Shown piece after piece: positions 8,754-18,837 of a stretch of DNA of 64,000 nt. The DNA lies in contig NZ_BMYW01000007.1 of assembly GCF_014652475.1 (NCBI RefSeq), positions 91,601-155,600 on the forward strand, given 5' to 3'. This DNA comes from Vogesella alkaliphila (GTDB lineage Bacteria; Pseudomonadota; Gammaproteobacteria; Burkholderiales; Chromobacteriaceae). The position numbers and the translations under genes were made by a program. How positions within the stretch are numbered: the first letter of the stretch is position 1; every line of letters starts with the position of its first letter. Under the pieces are notes generated by a model. That model saw only the letters and a list, made by a program, of their open reading frames with translations. It did no database searches and was not told the origin of the DNA.

Positions 8754-9794
8754 ATGACCAAGAAATACCTGCCACGCGTTGCTGTGTTGTCGGTTGCCAT
8801 GGCGCTGGCCGCCCCGGCAATGGCCAAGGACCTGACCGTGATTTCGTTCGGTGGCGCCAACAAGGACGCCCAGGTTGCGGCCTACTACCAGACCTTCGAA
8901 AAGGCCACCGGCCACAAGATCACCGCCGGTGACTACAACGGCGAAATGGCCAAGATCAAGGCCATGGTCGACACCAAGAAAGTCAGCTGGGATCTGGTGG
9001 AAGTCGAGTCGCCGGAACTGCTGCGTGGCTGTGAAGAGGGCATGTTCGAGAAGATCAACTGGGCGAAAGTGGGCAACAAGGCCGACTTCGTGAAACCGGC
9101 GGTCACCGAGTGCGGCGTCGGCATGTTCGTATGGTCCACCGCGATGGCCTACAACGCCGACAAGCTGAAAGTGGCACCGAAGAGCTGGGCCGATTTCTGG
9201 GACGTGAAGAAATTCCCGGGCAAGCGCGGCCTGCGCAAGGGCGCCAAGTACACCCTAGAGTTCGCGATCCAGGCTGACGGCGTGAAGCCGGCCGACGTGT
9301 ACAAGGTGCTGTCGACCAAGGCCGGCGTGGACCGCGCCTTCAAGAAACTGGACCAGCTGAAGCCGAACATCCAGTGGTGGGAAGCCGGCGCGCAGCCGCC
9401 GCAGTTCCTGGCCTCCGGTGACGTGGTGATGAGCTCGGCCTACAACGGCCGTATCGATACCGCGCAGAAGGAAGGCAAGAACCTGAAAGTGGTGTGGACC
9501 GGCAGCGTGTACGACGTCGATTCGTGGGCGATTCCGAAGGGTTCGCCGAAGGCTAAAGAGGCACTGGACTTCATCAAGCACGCCAGCCTGCCGCAATACC
9601 AGGCCATCTACTCCAGCAAGATCGCCTACGGTCCGACCAACATGAAGGCGATCCAGAAGGTGGATCCGAAGTCGGCATCCAACCTGCCGACCTGGCCGGC
9701 CAACCTGAAGAACGCCCTGGCCCTGGACGTGAACTTCTGGGTCGAGAATGGCGAAGAGCTGGAAGAGCGTTTCAACGCTTGGGCTGCACGCTAA
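8754..9794 (+). CDS. Periplasmic polyamine-type substrate-binding protein (PotD/PotF class)
   Basis: 346 residues from ATG 8754, chosen because GAGGAG at 8741-8746 leaves 7 bases before it; ATG 8748 would leave only one. The signal peptide runs to about residue 23 (AAPAMA). The mature part, DLTVISFGGANKDAQVAAYYQTFEKATGHKI, and SWDLVEVESPELLRGCEEG are typical of family-1 spermidine/putrescine-like binding proteins. It lies between the ATPase and permease genes and should deliver the ligand to those permeases. A strong hairpin (9818-9843) directly after the stop codon may protect its mRNA and raise its level over the permeases. Confidence 0.93.
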   Translation: MTKKYLPRVAVLSVAMALAAPAMAKDLTVISFGGANKDAQVAAYYQTFEKATGHKITAGDYNGEMAKIKAMVDTKKVSWDLVEVESPELLRGCEEGMFEKINWAKVGNKADFVKPAVTECGVGMFVWSTAMAYNADKLKVAPKSWADFWDVKKFPGKRGLRKGAKYTLEFAIQADGVKPADVYKVLSTKAGVDRAFKKLDQLKPNIQWWEAGAQPPQFLASGDVVMSSAYNGRIDTAQKEGKNLKVVWTGSVYDVDSWAIPKGSPKAKEALDFIKHASLPQYQAIYSSKIAYGPTNMKAIQKVDPKSASNLPTWPANLKNALALDVNFWVENGEELEERFNAWAAR

Positions 9795-9817
9795 TCGCTG
9801 TCCTGGCAGCCTGACAC

Positions 9818-9843
9818 CGTTGCGGCCAACCCTGGCCGCAACG
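9818..9843. repeat. 11-bp-stem hairpin built on the interspersed word, after the binding-protein gene
   Basis: CGTTGCGGCCA (9818-9828) and TGGCCGCAACG (9833-9843) are fully complementary around a four-base loop. GCGGCCAACC (9822-9831) is an exact core copy. There is no T-run, so it is more like a REP-type mRNA stabiliser than a terminator. Confidence 0.8.
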
Positions 9844-9914
9844 GGGGACGGCTGCCGTTGTCTGCTGCCATGCGGCCCGGTCCCGACCGGGCTGCACTCA
9901 TCAAGTGTTTGCCC

Positions 9915-11177
9915 ATGTCCGAGACCATGACCATGAATGCGCCACTGACTGCCGCCGACGGCGAATCCCTGAAAGTCAAGCTGGCCCGCGAACGTCGCAA
10001 CAAGCAGCTGAAGGCTATCGCGCTGGTTGCGCCACTGGCGCTGTTCCTGTTGCTGACCTTCCTGGTGCCGATTGCCATGCTGCTCAAGCGCAGCGTGGAC
10101 AACCCGGAAGTCATTACCTATCTGCCGCAGACCTCGGCCGAAATCGCCGGCTGGGATCGGCGCGGCCTGCCGTCGGAAGCGGTGTTTGCCGCGATGGCAC
10201 GCGACCTGACCGTCGCCAAGGAACAGAAGACCGTTCCCGAAATCTCCAAGCGCCTGAACATGGACATCAGCGGCTTCCGCTCGCTGATCCAGCGTACCGC
10301 CCGCAAGATGCCGCTGGAAGTGGCCGCCGGCGAATCGGTGCGCGACCAGTTCATCGCGATGGACGAACGCTGGGGCGACCCCGACCACTGGCACGTGATC
10401 GCCAAGAACGCCAAGTCGTGGACGCCGTACTACCTGTACAGCTCGCTGGACCTGCGCGAAACCAAGGCCGGCATGCCGGAGCTGGCGCCGGAAGAAGAGC
10501 GCGCCTTCCTCAGCATCTTCGGCCGCACGCTGTGGATGAGCATGTGGATCACGCTGATCAGCGTGTTGCTGGGCTACCCGATTGCCTACTGGCTGGCCAA
10601 CCTGCCGGCGCGCAAGAGCAACCTGCTGATGATCCTGGTGCTACTGCCGTTCTGGACCTCGGTGCTGGTGCGCGTGGCGTCGTGGATCGTGCTCTTGCAA
10701 CAGGAGGGCCTGATCAACTCGGCGCTGATGGGGCTGGGCATCATCGGCGAGCCGCTGCAGCTGGCGTTCAACCGCACCGGCGTCTACATCGCCATGGTGC
10801 ACATCCTGCTGCCGTTCGTGATCCTGCCGGCCTACAGCGTGATGAAGAGCATTCCGCCGACCTATATGCGCGCCGCCATCTCGCTGGGCGACCACCCGTT
10901 CGCCGCGTTCTGGAAGATCTACTTCCCGCAGACGGTGGCCGGTGTCGCGGCCGGCGCCCTGCTGGTGTTCATCATGTGCATGGGCTACTACATCACCCCG
11001 GCCCTGCTGGGCGGCCCGCAAGAGCAGATGGTCAGCTACTACGTCGCGTTCTACACCAACGTCACCATCAACTGGGGCATGGCCGCGGCACTGGGCTCGC
11101 TGCTGCTGGTCGCCACCATGACGCTGTACGCGGTGTACAGCAAGCTGGTGGGTGCTAACAAACTGAGTCTGGGGTAA
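9915..11177 (+). CDS. Polyamine-type ABC transporter permease (PotB class)
   Basis: About 420 residues from ATG 9915; in-frame TTG 9858 and ATG 9870 are alternatives. An N-terminal membrane helix (AIALVAPLALFLLLTFLVPIA) is followed by a long periplasmic insert of about 140 residues that lacks hydrophobic stretches. Five or so membrane helices and the EAA-type cytoplasmic loop (MRAAISLGDHPFAAFWKIYFPQ) follow. The insert is larger than in PotB of enteric bacteria but is seen in related opine/amine permeases. The gene ends 3 bases before the second permease, indicating one transcript. It forms half of the membrane channel. Confidence 0.92.
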   Translation: MSETMTMNAPLTAADGESLKVKLARERRNKQLKAIALVAPLALFLLLTFLVPIAMLLKRSVDNPEVITYLPQTSAEIAGWDRRGLPSEAVFAAMARDLTVAKEQKTVPEISKRLNMDISGFRSLIQRTARKMPLEVAAGESVRDQFIAMDERWGDPDHWHVIAKNAKSWTPYYLYSSLDLRETKAGMPELAPEEERAFLSIFGRTLWMSMWITLISVLLGYPIAYWLANLPARKSNLLMILVLLPFWTSVLVRVASWIVLLQQEGLINSALMGLGIIGEPLQLAFNRTGVYIAMVHILLPFVILPAYSVMKSIPPTYMRAAISLGDHPFAAFWKIYFPQTVAGVAAGALLVFIMCMGYYITPALLGGPQEQMVSYYVAFYTNVTINWGMAAALGSLLLVATMTLYAVYSKLVGANKLSLG

Positions 11178-11180
11178 ATC

Positions 11181-12008
11181 ATGCTGCCAAACTACGCTTC
11201 CCCGATCGAGCGCATCTGGTTCTGGACCTTCCGCATCCTGTGCGTGTCGGTCCTGATCTTCCTGGTGTCGCCGCTGCTGGTGATCATTCCGTTGTCGTTC
11301 TCGGACAACACCTTCCTGCTGTACCCGATCGAGAACTTCTCGCTGCGCTGGTACCAGGAATTCTTCGGCAACGAGGTGTGGCTGAACTCGCTGAAGAACA
11401 GCTTCATCGTGGCGCCGGCGGCGACGCTGCTGGCGATGGCGCTCGGCTCGCTGGCCGCGGTCGGGCTGAGTTCCAGCAACTTCCCCGGCAAGTCGCTGCT
11501 GATGAGCATCCTGATCTCGCCGATGGTGGTGCCGGTGGTGATCGTCGGCGTCGGTTCCTACCTGTTCTTCGCGCCGCTGGGGCTGACCAACAGCTACCTC
11601 GGCCTGATCCTGGTACACACCGCGCTGGGCGTGCCCTTCGTGGTGATCACCGTGTCGGCGACGCTGGGCAACTTCAACGTCAACCTGATCAAGGCCAGCG
11701 CCAACCTCGGCGCCAACCCGCTGACCACCTACCGCCGTGTGGTGTTCCCGCTGATCGCGCCGGGCGTGATCTCCGGCGGCCTGTTCGCCTTCGCCACCTC
11801 GTTCGACGAGGTGGTGGTCACCCTGTTCCTGGCCGGTCCGGAGCAGTCGACGCTGCCACGGCAGATGTTCGGCGGCATCAAGGAAAACATCAGCCCGGCG
11901 ATCGCCGCCGCGGCCACGGTGCTGATCCTGTTCTCCATCGCGCTGCTGCTGACGCTGGAATGGCTGCGCGGCCGCGCCGAGAAGATGCGTACCGCGGTCG
12001 AACACTGA
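11181..12008 (+). CDS. Polyamine-type ABC transporter permease (PotC class)
   Basis: 275 residues. It has six hydrophobic segments, starting ILCVSVLIFLVSPLLVIIPL. The EAA loop (IKASANLGANPLTTYRRVVFP) contacts the ATPase. It is the partner of the 9915-11177 permease and the last gene of the transporter unit; a strong terminator follows at 12029-12061. Confidence 0.93.
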   Translation: MLPNYASPIERIWFWTFRILCVSVLIFLVSPLLVIIPLSFSDNTFLLYPIENFSLRWYQEFFGNEVWLNSLKNSFIVAPAATLLAMALGSLAAVGLSSSNFPGKSLLMSILISPMVVPVVIVGVGSYLFFAPLGLTNSYLGLILVHTALGVPFVVITVSATLGNFNVNLIKASANLGANPLTTYRRVVFPLIAPGVISGGLFAFATSFDEVVVTLFLAGPEQSTLPRQMFGGIKENISPAIAAAATVLILFSIALLLTLEWLRGRAEKMRTAVEH

Positions 12009-12028
12009 TCCGGGATGCTGTTGCAGCC

Positions 12029-12061
12029 ACGCCCGTACCTGCCGGTACGGGCGTTTTTTTT
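12029..12061 (+). terminator. Intrinsic terminator of the polyamine-type ABC operon
   Basis: ACGCCCGTACC and GGTACGGGCGT form an 11-bp stem with loop TGCC, followed by eight T residues. Confidence 0.92.
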
Positions 12062-12143
12062 GCTGCGCTGTGCCGCCTGTAATAATTGAAACACGCGGCA
12101 CGGCGATTTCTGATAAAGAAGAGCAAAACAGGAGGCAACACAG

Positions 12144-12872
12144 ATGGAGCACGTATACCGCATTCTGGTCGTCGATGACGAAGAGGACGTCCGCGAGTGG
12201 CTGGCCAGCCTGCTGCAGGAAGTCGGCTACGTGGTGGACGGGGTCGCTGACGGCAAGGCCATGCGCGCGGCGCTGGCCGAGCGGGCGTATGCGCTCTTGG
12301 TGCTGGATTTGCGGCTGCGTGGCGAGGACGGCCTGCAACTGGCGCGCGAGTGGCGGCAGAAGTCGGCCATTCCCATCATCATGATGAGCGGCAAGGGCGA
12401 CGAAACCGACCGCGTGCTCGGGCTGGAAATGGCGGCGGACGACTATCTGACCAAGCCGTTTTCCGGACGGGAGTTCCTGGCCCGCATCCGGGCCGCACTG
12501 CGCCGCACCACCGAGCTGTCGCGCCCTGCCTTGCCCAGGCAGGACGAGGCGCACGAGTGCTACCACTTTGCCGGCTGGACGCTGGACCTGACCGGGCGCA
12601 CCCTGCAGCAGCCGGACGGGCAGGGCTGTGCGCTGACGCAGGGGGAGTTTGCGCTGCTGGCGACGCTGGTGCGTCACCCCGGTCGCGTCTGGAGCCGCGA
12701 ACAGTTGCTGGAACACACCCGTGGTCTGGATACCGAGGTGTTCGACCGTACCATCGATGTGCTGATCCTGCGCCTGCGCCGCAAGATCGAGCCCAATCCG
12801 CGCTGCCCGCAGCTGATCTGTACCGAACGCGGTGCCGGTTACCTGTTCAAGGCCGGCGTCAGCCGCAGCTGA
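12144..12872 (+). CDS. OmpR-family two-component response regulator
   Basis: 242 residues. The receiver domain (1 to about 120) has the acidic pair D11-D12, the phosphorylation site D55 (LLVLDLRL), S82 and K104 (TKPF). The C-terminal winged-helix DNA-binding domain (about 140-236) contains LTQGEFALLATLVRHPGRVWSRE and the FDRTIDVLILRLRRKIE recognition region. GGAGG stands before the ATG. It is followed after 4-7 bases by a histidine kinase gene, its presumed phosphodonor. Targets are unknown. The transporter operons on either side are the obvious candidates. Confidence 0.93.
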   Translation: MEHVYRILVVDDEEDVREWLASLLQEVGYVVDGVADGKAMRAALAERAYALLVLDLRLRGEDGLQLAREWRQKSAIPIIMMSGKGDETDRVLGLEMAADDYLTKPFSGREFLARIRAALRRTTELSRPALPRQDEAHECYHFAGWTLDLTGRTLQQPDGQGCALTQGEFALLATLVRHPGRVWSREQLLEHTRGLDTEVFDRTIDVLILRLRRKIEPNPRCPQLICTERGAGYLFKAGVSRS

Positions 12873-12879
12873 GGCGATG

Positions 12880-15489
12880 ATGCCGTTTGCGGCCAACCTT
12901 GGCCTGTGGCCACCGGCGCAGCAGATCCGTATCCGGCTGCAGGCGGCGTTCGTGGTGCTGTTCGTGCTGATGCTGCTGCTGACCGTGGTCGGGGTCGACG
13001 GCATGCGCGTCACCCTGCGCACGCTGACGGGCTTTCGCGAAGAGGTGATGCCGGAGCTGGCCCAGGTGCTGGAGCTGGCCGAAAAGGTGTCGCAGGTGGC
13101 GGCCGTGGCGCCGAACCTGGCCGATACCTACGCCCCCGGTTCGCTGGGGAACGATATTCGCCGCCTGCAATTCCTGATGAGCGACATCCGCCGCCTGTCA
13201 CGCACGCTGCCGGCGCAGGCCGACGCCGAGCTGGCGGTCAGCACCATGCTGGAGGGCGCCGAGCGGGATCTGCAGCAGTTGCTGCTGCTGTCCAGCGACA
13301 AGCGCCGGCATCAGGACGTTCTCGACACCTACCTGCAGCGGCTGGACTGGCTGGGGACGCAGCTGGCCAGCCGCGCCCCTGCCCGTGCGCAGCAGGCGCC
13401 GACGCTGCTGCCCCTGTGGCAGACACTGCTGGCGGTGCCGCTGGCGCGCGACCGCGCCCGGCTGGGGGTGCTGGAGGCCGATGCCGAGGCGCTGATGCTG
13501 GCGATGCAGCGGCGCGGCGAGCTGCAGGCCTTGCCGCCGTGGCTGGCGATCGAGCTGGAGGTGATGCTGGCCTCGCCGCAGAACATCTTCGAGCAGCGCC
13601 GGCGCATCGTCGAGACCAACGACCGCATGGCGGCGCTGCTGCAGCTGTATCGCGGCAATGCCGAACACCTCAGCCTGCGCAGCGCGCATTACGTCAAGGC
13701 CTTGCGCGCCCGGGCCGATCAGCGCAGCGCACAGGTGCAGGCCACCATCCGTTCCGGTATCAGCGGCCTGATGCTGCTGGCGGCGGTGGGGGTCGTCATT
13801 GCCTTGCTGGCTGCCGGCTATGTGCGACGGGTGGCCGGGCAGATCCAGTCCATCGCCTCGGTGATGAGCAAGCTGGCCGCCGGGGACCTGCACCAGGCGA
13901 CGCCGGCCACCGAGCGCCGCGACGAGATCGGCGAGCTGGCGCGTGCCTTCCAGGTGTTCCGCGACGTGCTGCGGGAAAAGCAGCGCCTGGCACAGGGCAT
14001 GGAGGCACAGCAGCGGCTGCTGCAGACGGTGTTCCTCAGCATGAACGACGGCTTGTCGGTCTACGACGCCCAGGGCGGCCTGATGGTGTGGAACCCGCGC
14101 TTCCCGGCCATGCTGGGCATCAGCGAGGGGCAGCTGTCGGTGGGCATGCCGCTGGCGACGCTGCGCGGCAGCATGGCGCCGGGCACGCGCTGGCAGGTGC
14201 TGGGCAACGACGCCGTCACCTATATCGGCGACGGTCGCGAACGCATTGCCAGCAATGCCGAATTGCACCTGCCCGATGGCCGGGTGCTGGAGTTTTTCAG
14301 CCGCGCGATGCCGGAGGGAGGCTGGGTGGCCGTGTGCCGCGATGTTTCCGCCCGTCGCGCCGCGGAAAACCAGGTGCGGCAGATGCAGAAAATGGAGGTG
14401 CTGGGCCAGCTGACCGGCGGCGTGGCGCACGACTTCAACAACATCCTGCTGGCCATCCTCGGCAATCTGGAGCTGCTGGAAAAGCGCGACGACCTGCCGC
14501 CGGAGGCCCGTCACCGGCTGGAGCGCGCCCACGCCGCCGCCAACAAGGCCGCGGCCCTGACGCGACGACTGCTGGCCTTTGCCCGCCGCCAGCCGCTGAG
14601 CAACGAGCTGGTCGATTGCAGCGACATGCTGCACGAGATGCTGGACCTGATCGAATACAGCGTCAGCGAGGGCATCCAGGTCGGGATCGAGGCCGGACCG
14701 GGGCTGACGGTGTGTGTCGATCGCGGCCAGCTGGAGAACGCCATCCTCAATCTGGCCCTGAATGCGTCGCAAGCGATGGGCGATCGCGGCCGGCTGCAAC
14801 TGCGGGCCGAGCGTTGTTCGCACGGTCACCCCTTGCCGGCGGGCGACGCCATCTGCCTCAGCGTGAACGACAACGGCCCCGGCATCCCGCCGGAGGTGCT
14901 GCCGCACGTGCTGGAGCCGTTCTTTACCACCAAGGAGCATGGCAAGGGCAGCGGTCTGGGCTTGTCCATCGTCTACGGCTTCGTGCGTCAGAGCGGCGGC
15001 GAGCTGGAAATCAGCAGCCGGCAGGGGCAGGGCACCACCATCCGCATCTGGCTGCCGGCCTGCGCCGCGCAGGCCGGGCCGGGCGCCGATCCGGCACCGC
15101 TCCCCCCGGTGCCGCGCGGCCTGCGCGTGCTGCTGGTGGAGGACGATGCCGACGTGCGCGACACCGCGCTGGCGCTGCTGCAGCAGCTGGGCGCCGAGGT
15201 CAGCGCGGTCGCCGGGGCGGAGGCGGCGCTGCAGTGGCTGCAGGCCGGCGGCGTGGCGGACATGGTGCTGTCGGACATCATGCTCGGCGACGGTGGCGAC
15301 GGCGTGCACCTGTATCGCCGTCTGCAGCAAGGTTGGCCGCAACTGCCGGTGGTGCTCGCCTCCGGCCTGCCGCCGGAGCACCACGCCAGCCGCCGGGACT
15401 GGCCCGGGCAGGCGGTCTTTCTCGCCAAGCCGTACAGCCTGGCAGACCTTGCCCGGCTGCTGCAGCAACTGCCGGCCGCCGGGCGCTGA
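12880..15489 (+). CDS. Hybrid sensor histidine kinase (HAMP-PAS-HisKA-HATPase-REC)
   Basis: 869 residues from ATG 12880 (ATG 12877 is equally possible; GAGG is at 12871-12874). The order is membrane helix 1 (about 24-42), a long alpha-helical periplasmic sensor of TorS-like character, helix 2 (about 292-318) and HAMP. A PAS-like domain comes next (MNDGLSVYDAQGGLMVWNPRF). HisKA carries the phospho-acceptor H517 in GGVAHDFNN. The ATPase has N-box ENAILNLALNASQAM, DNGPGIPP and GKGSGLGLSI. The C-terminal receiver has D799 and K850. No HPt domain is present, although the partner regulator is a plain OmpR type. An exact copy of the interspersed 13-mer lies in the first codons (encoding AANL) and another in the receiver at 15331-15340. 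Confidence 0.93.
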   Translation: MPFAANLGLWPPAQQIRIRLQAAFVVLFVLMLLLTVVGVDGMRVTLRTLTGFREEVMPELAQVLELAEKVSQVAAVAPNLADTYAPGSLGNDIRRLQFLMSDIRRLSRTLPAQADAELAVSTMLEGAERDLQQLLLLSSDKRRHQDVLDTYLQRLDWLGTQLASRAPARAQQAPTLLPLWQTLLAVPLARDRARLGVLEADAEALMLAMQRRGELQALPPWLAIELEVMLASPQNIFEQRRRIVETNDRMAALLQLYRGNAEHLSLRSAHYVKALRARADQRSAQVQATIRSGISGLMLLAAVGVVIALLAAGYVRRVAGQIQSIASVMSKLAAGDLHQATPATERRDEIGELARAFQVFRDVLREKQRLAQGMEAQQRLLQTVFLSMNDGLSVYDAQGGLMVWNPRFPAMLGISEGQLSVGMPLATLRGSMAPGTRWQVLGNDAVTYIGDGRERIASNAELHLPDGRVLEFFSRAMPEGGWVAVCRDVSARRAAENQVRQMQKMEVLGQLTGGVAHDFNNILLAILGNLELLEKRDDLPPEARHRLERAHAAANKAAALTRRLLAFARRQPLSNELVDCSDMLHEMLDLIEYSVSEGIQVGIEAGPGLTVCVDRGQLENAILNLALNASQAMGDRGRLQLRAERCSHGHPLPAGDAICLSVNDNGPGIPPEVLPHVLEPFFTTKEHGKGSGLGLSIVYGFVRQSGGELEISSRQGQGTTIRIWLPACAAQAGPGADPAPLPPVPRGLRVLLVEDDADVRDTALALLQQLGAEVSAVAGAEAALQWLQAGGVADMVLSDIMLGDGGDGVHLYRRLQQGWPQLPVVLASGLPPEHHASRRDWPGQAVFLAKPYSLADLARLLQQLPAAGR

Positions 15490-15643
15490 ACCGCCGGGCT
15501 TGTTGCAATTGTTAACGGCCGCGGGCCGCGCCTGAAATCCGTCATTAACTTCGCCGCGTTTAGATGGCAGCAATACAACGTGAGCCACGATACAGAGAGC
15601 GCCGGGCCACGCTGTTGCCACGCTAACGAGGAGAGACAAAGTG

Positions 15644-16915
15644 ATGAAACGTAGCCTGATCAGTGTTGCCGTCTTGCTGGGTGTTGCCGCCTCGGCACAG
15701 GCCGCCAGCCTGAAGATTTCCTGTGGTGCCGTCGGCCAGGAGCTGGAGCTGTGCAAGCAGGCGGTGGCGCAATGGAGCAAGAAGACCGGCCACGATGTGC
15801 AGGTGGTGGCCACTCCCAACGACTCCAACGAACGGCTGGCGCTGTACCAGCAGATCCTGGGCAGCGGCTCGGACAAGATCGACATCTTCCAGATCGACGT
15901 GGTCTGGCCCGGCATCCTCGCCAATCACCTTGTCGATCTGAAGCCGCTGGCCCGGGGGGCCGAGAAGCAGCACTTCGCCGGCATCGTCAGCAACAACACC
16001 GTGGCCGGCCGCCTGGTGGCGATGCCGTGGTTTACCGACGCCGGCCTGCTGTACTACCGCAAGGACCTGCTGGAGAAATACAAGCAGCCGCTACCCAAAA
16101 CCTGGGAAGCGCTGACCGCCAGCGCGCGCAAGATCCAGGACGGCGAGCGCGCCGCCGGCAACGACAGGATGTGGGGCTATGTGTGGCAGGGCCGCGCCTA
16201 CGAGGGCCTGAGCTGCGACGCGCTGGAGTGGCTGGTCAGCTACAAGGGCGGCACCATCATCGACAATGCCAGCGGCAAGCCCAGCATCAACAATCCGCAA
16301 GCGGTGAAGGCACTGCAGACCGCCGCCGGCTGGGTCGGCACCATCACGCCCAAGGCCGTGCTGAACTACGGCGAGGAAGAGGCGCGCGGCGTGTTCCAGG
16401 CCGGCAATGCCGTTTTCATGCGCAACTGGCCTTACGCCTGGGCGCTGACCCAGAAGGACGACAGCGCGGTCAGGGGCAAGGTCGGCGTGATGGCCTTGCC
16501 CAAGGGCGGGGCTGACGGCCGCAATGCCGCCACCCTCGGCGGCTGGCAGCTGGCGGTGTCGAAGTACACCCGGAACCCGCAACTGGCCGCCGAGCTGGTG
16601 CTGTTCCTGACCGGCAGCGAGGTGCAGAAGCAGCGCGCCATCAACGGCGCCTATAACCCGACCATCGGCGCCCTGTACCGCGATCCGGCGGTGCTGCAAG
16701 CCAACCCGTTCTTCGGCGAGCTGTACAACACCTTCACCAGCGCCGTGGGACGACCGTCCTCGATCACCGGCACCCGCTACAACCAGGTCAGCAACCAGTT
16801 CTGGAACGCCACCCACGACGTGCTGTCCGGCAAGTCCGATGCCGCCTCTGCACTGGCCCGGCTGGACGCCTCGCTGAAGCGGCTGGCACCGGCCGGTTTC
16901 GGCCGCGCGCAGTAA
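15644..16915 (+). CDS. Alpha-glucoside-type ABC transporter, periplasmic sugar-binding protein
   Basis: 423 residues from ATG 15644, with GAGGAG at 15628-15633; GTG 15641 is an alternative. The signal peptide ends ASAQA near residue 20. The mature protein is an SBP family-1 (MalE/ThuE/AglE) protein: VAQWSKKTGHDVQVVATPNDSNERLALYQQIL, DIFQIDVVWPGILANHLVDL, and so on. It binds a sugar, probably an oligo- or disaccharide, in the periplasm. It heads a cluster in the order binding protein, two permeases, alpha-glucosidase, ATPase. That order matches the rhizobial aglEFGAK system for sucrose, maltose and trehalose. A motif-built hairpin (16994-17032) separates it from the permeases. Confidence 0.92.
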   Translation: MKRSLISVAVLLGVAASAQAASLKISCGAVGQELELCKQAVAQWSKKTGHDVQVVATPNDSNERLALYQQILGSGSDKIDIFQIDVVWPGILANHLVDLKPLARGAEKQHFAGIVSNNTVAGRLVAMPWFTDAGLLYYRKDLLEKYKQPLPKTWEALTASARKIQDGERAAGNDRMWGYVWQGRAYEGLSCDALEWLVSYKGGTIIDNASGKPSINNPQAVKALQTAAGWVGTITPKAVLNYGEEEARGVFQAGNAVFMRNWPYAWALTQKDDSAVRGKVGVMALPKGGADGRNAATLGGWQLAVSKYTRNPQLAAELVLFLTGSEVQKQRAINGAYNPTIGALYRDPAVLQANPFFGELYNTFTSAVGRPSSITGTRYNQVSNQFWNATHDVLSGKSDAASALARLDASLKRLAPAGFGRAQ

Positions 16916-16993
16916 GCCGTCGTCCCGGCCTGCCGTCGGCAGCGCCGGGGCGCCTTCCCCTGTTGAATCCGTCGTCCACTCCGTGCCCCGGCG

Positions 16994-17032
16994 TGCGGCC
17001 AACCTTGCGGTTGCCCGCCAACGTTGGCCGCA
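16994..17032. repeat. Inverted pair of the interspersed word between sugar-binding protein and permease
   Basis: TGCGGCCAAC (16994-17003) and GTTGGCCGCA (17023-17032) are a perfect 10-bp inverted repeat around 19 bases. The left arm is the exact 13-mer form and the right arm is the AACGTT variant. No T-run follows. The position, after a binding-protein gene and before its permeases, matches 165-190 and 9818-9843. Confidence 0.85.
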
Positions 17033-17059
17033 GGGTGGCGACCTGCTGGAGTCACGCTC

Positions 17060-18001
<942 letters not shown>

Positions 18002-18002
18002 A

Positions 18003-18833
18003 ATGAAAAGACTGACCTGGACCGACGCGCTGTACTGGCTGGCGCTACCGCTGGTGTTGCTGTTTGCCCTGTTTCCGTTCGTGTACGCCATCGCCAGCTC
18101 GTTCAAGCGCGGCAATGCCTTGTTCTCCAGCGATTTCTGGCCGCAGGCATGGAGTGCGGCCAACTATGTGGCGGTGTTCGCCGAGCAACCGTTCGGCCAG
18201 AACCTGCTCAACTCGGTGCTGGTCGCCGGCGGCGTGGTGGCACTGTCGCTCACCGTGTCGCTGCTGGCGGCCTACGCGCTGGGGCGGGTGACGTTCCGCG
18301 GACGCGGCCTGCTGATGATGACCATCCTCGGCGTGTCGATGTTTCCGCAGGTGGCCATCCTGTCCGGCCTGTTCGAGCTGATTACCTGGCTGGGCCTGTA
18401 CGACAGCCTGTGGGCGCTGGTGCTGTCCGACCTGATCTTCACCCTGCCGTTCACGGTGTGGGTGCTGGTGACCTTCATGCGCGAACTGCCGAAGGAGCTG
18501 GAAGAGGCGGCGCTGATGGACGGCGCCGGGGTGCTGACCGTGATCTTCCGCATCTTCCTGCCGCTGCTGTGGCCGGCGGTGGCGGCCACCTCGCTCTTGG
18601 CCTTCATCGCGGCGTGGAACGAGTTCCTGTTCGCGCTCACCTTCACCCTGTCCGGCGAGCAGCGCACGGTGCCGGTGGCCATCGCGCTGATTTCCGGCGC
18701 CAGCAGCTATGAGCTGCCGTGGGGCAACATCATGGCCGCCTCGGTGATCGTGACCGTACCGCTGATCGTGCTGGTGCTGATCTTCCAGCGCCATATCGTG
18801 TCCGGCCTCACCGCCGGTGCGGTGAAGGGTTGA
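18003..18833 (+). CDS. Alpha-glucoside-type ABC transporter permease (MalG class)
   Basis: 276 residues. The first helix is LYWLALPLVLLFALFPFVYAI. The EAA loop is PKELEEAALMDGAGVLTVIFRIFLPLLWP. The C-terminal FQRHIVSGLTAGAVKG is typical of MalG/AglG/ThuG permeases. It is translationally coupled to the preceding permease. It is followed not by the next transporter gene directly but by the approximately 180-base inverted-repeat element at 18838-19015. Confidence 0.94.
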   Translation: MKRLTWTDALYWLALPLVLLFALFPFVYAIASSFKRGNALFSSDFWPQAWSAANYVAVFAEQPFGQNLLNSVLVAGGVVALSLTVSLLAAYALGRVTFRGRGLLMMTILGVSMFPQVAILSGLFELITWLGLYDSLWALVLSDLIFTLPFTVWVLVTFMRELPKELEEAALMDGAGVLTVIFRIFLPLLWPAVAATSLLAFIAAWNEFLFALTFTLSGEQRTVPVAIALISGASSYELPWGNIMAASVIVTVPLIVLVLIFQRHIVSGLTAGAVKG

Positions 18834-18837
18834 TTTC

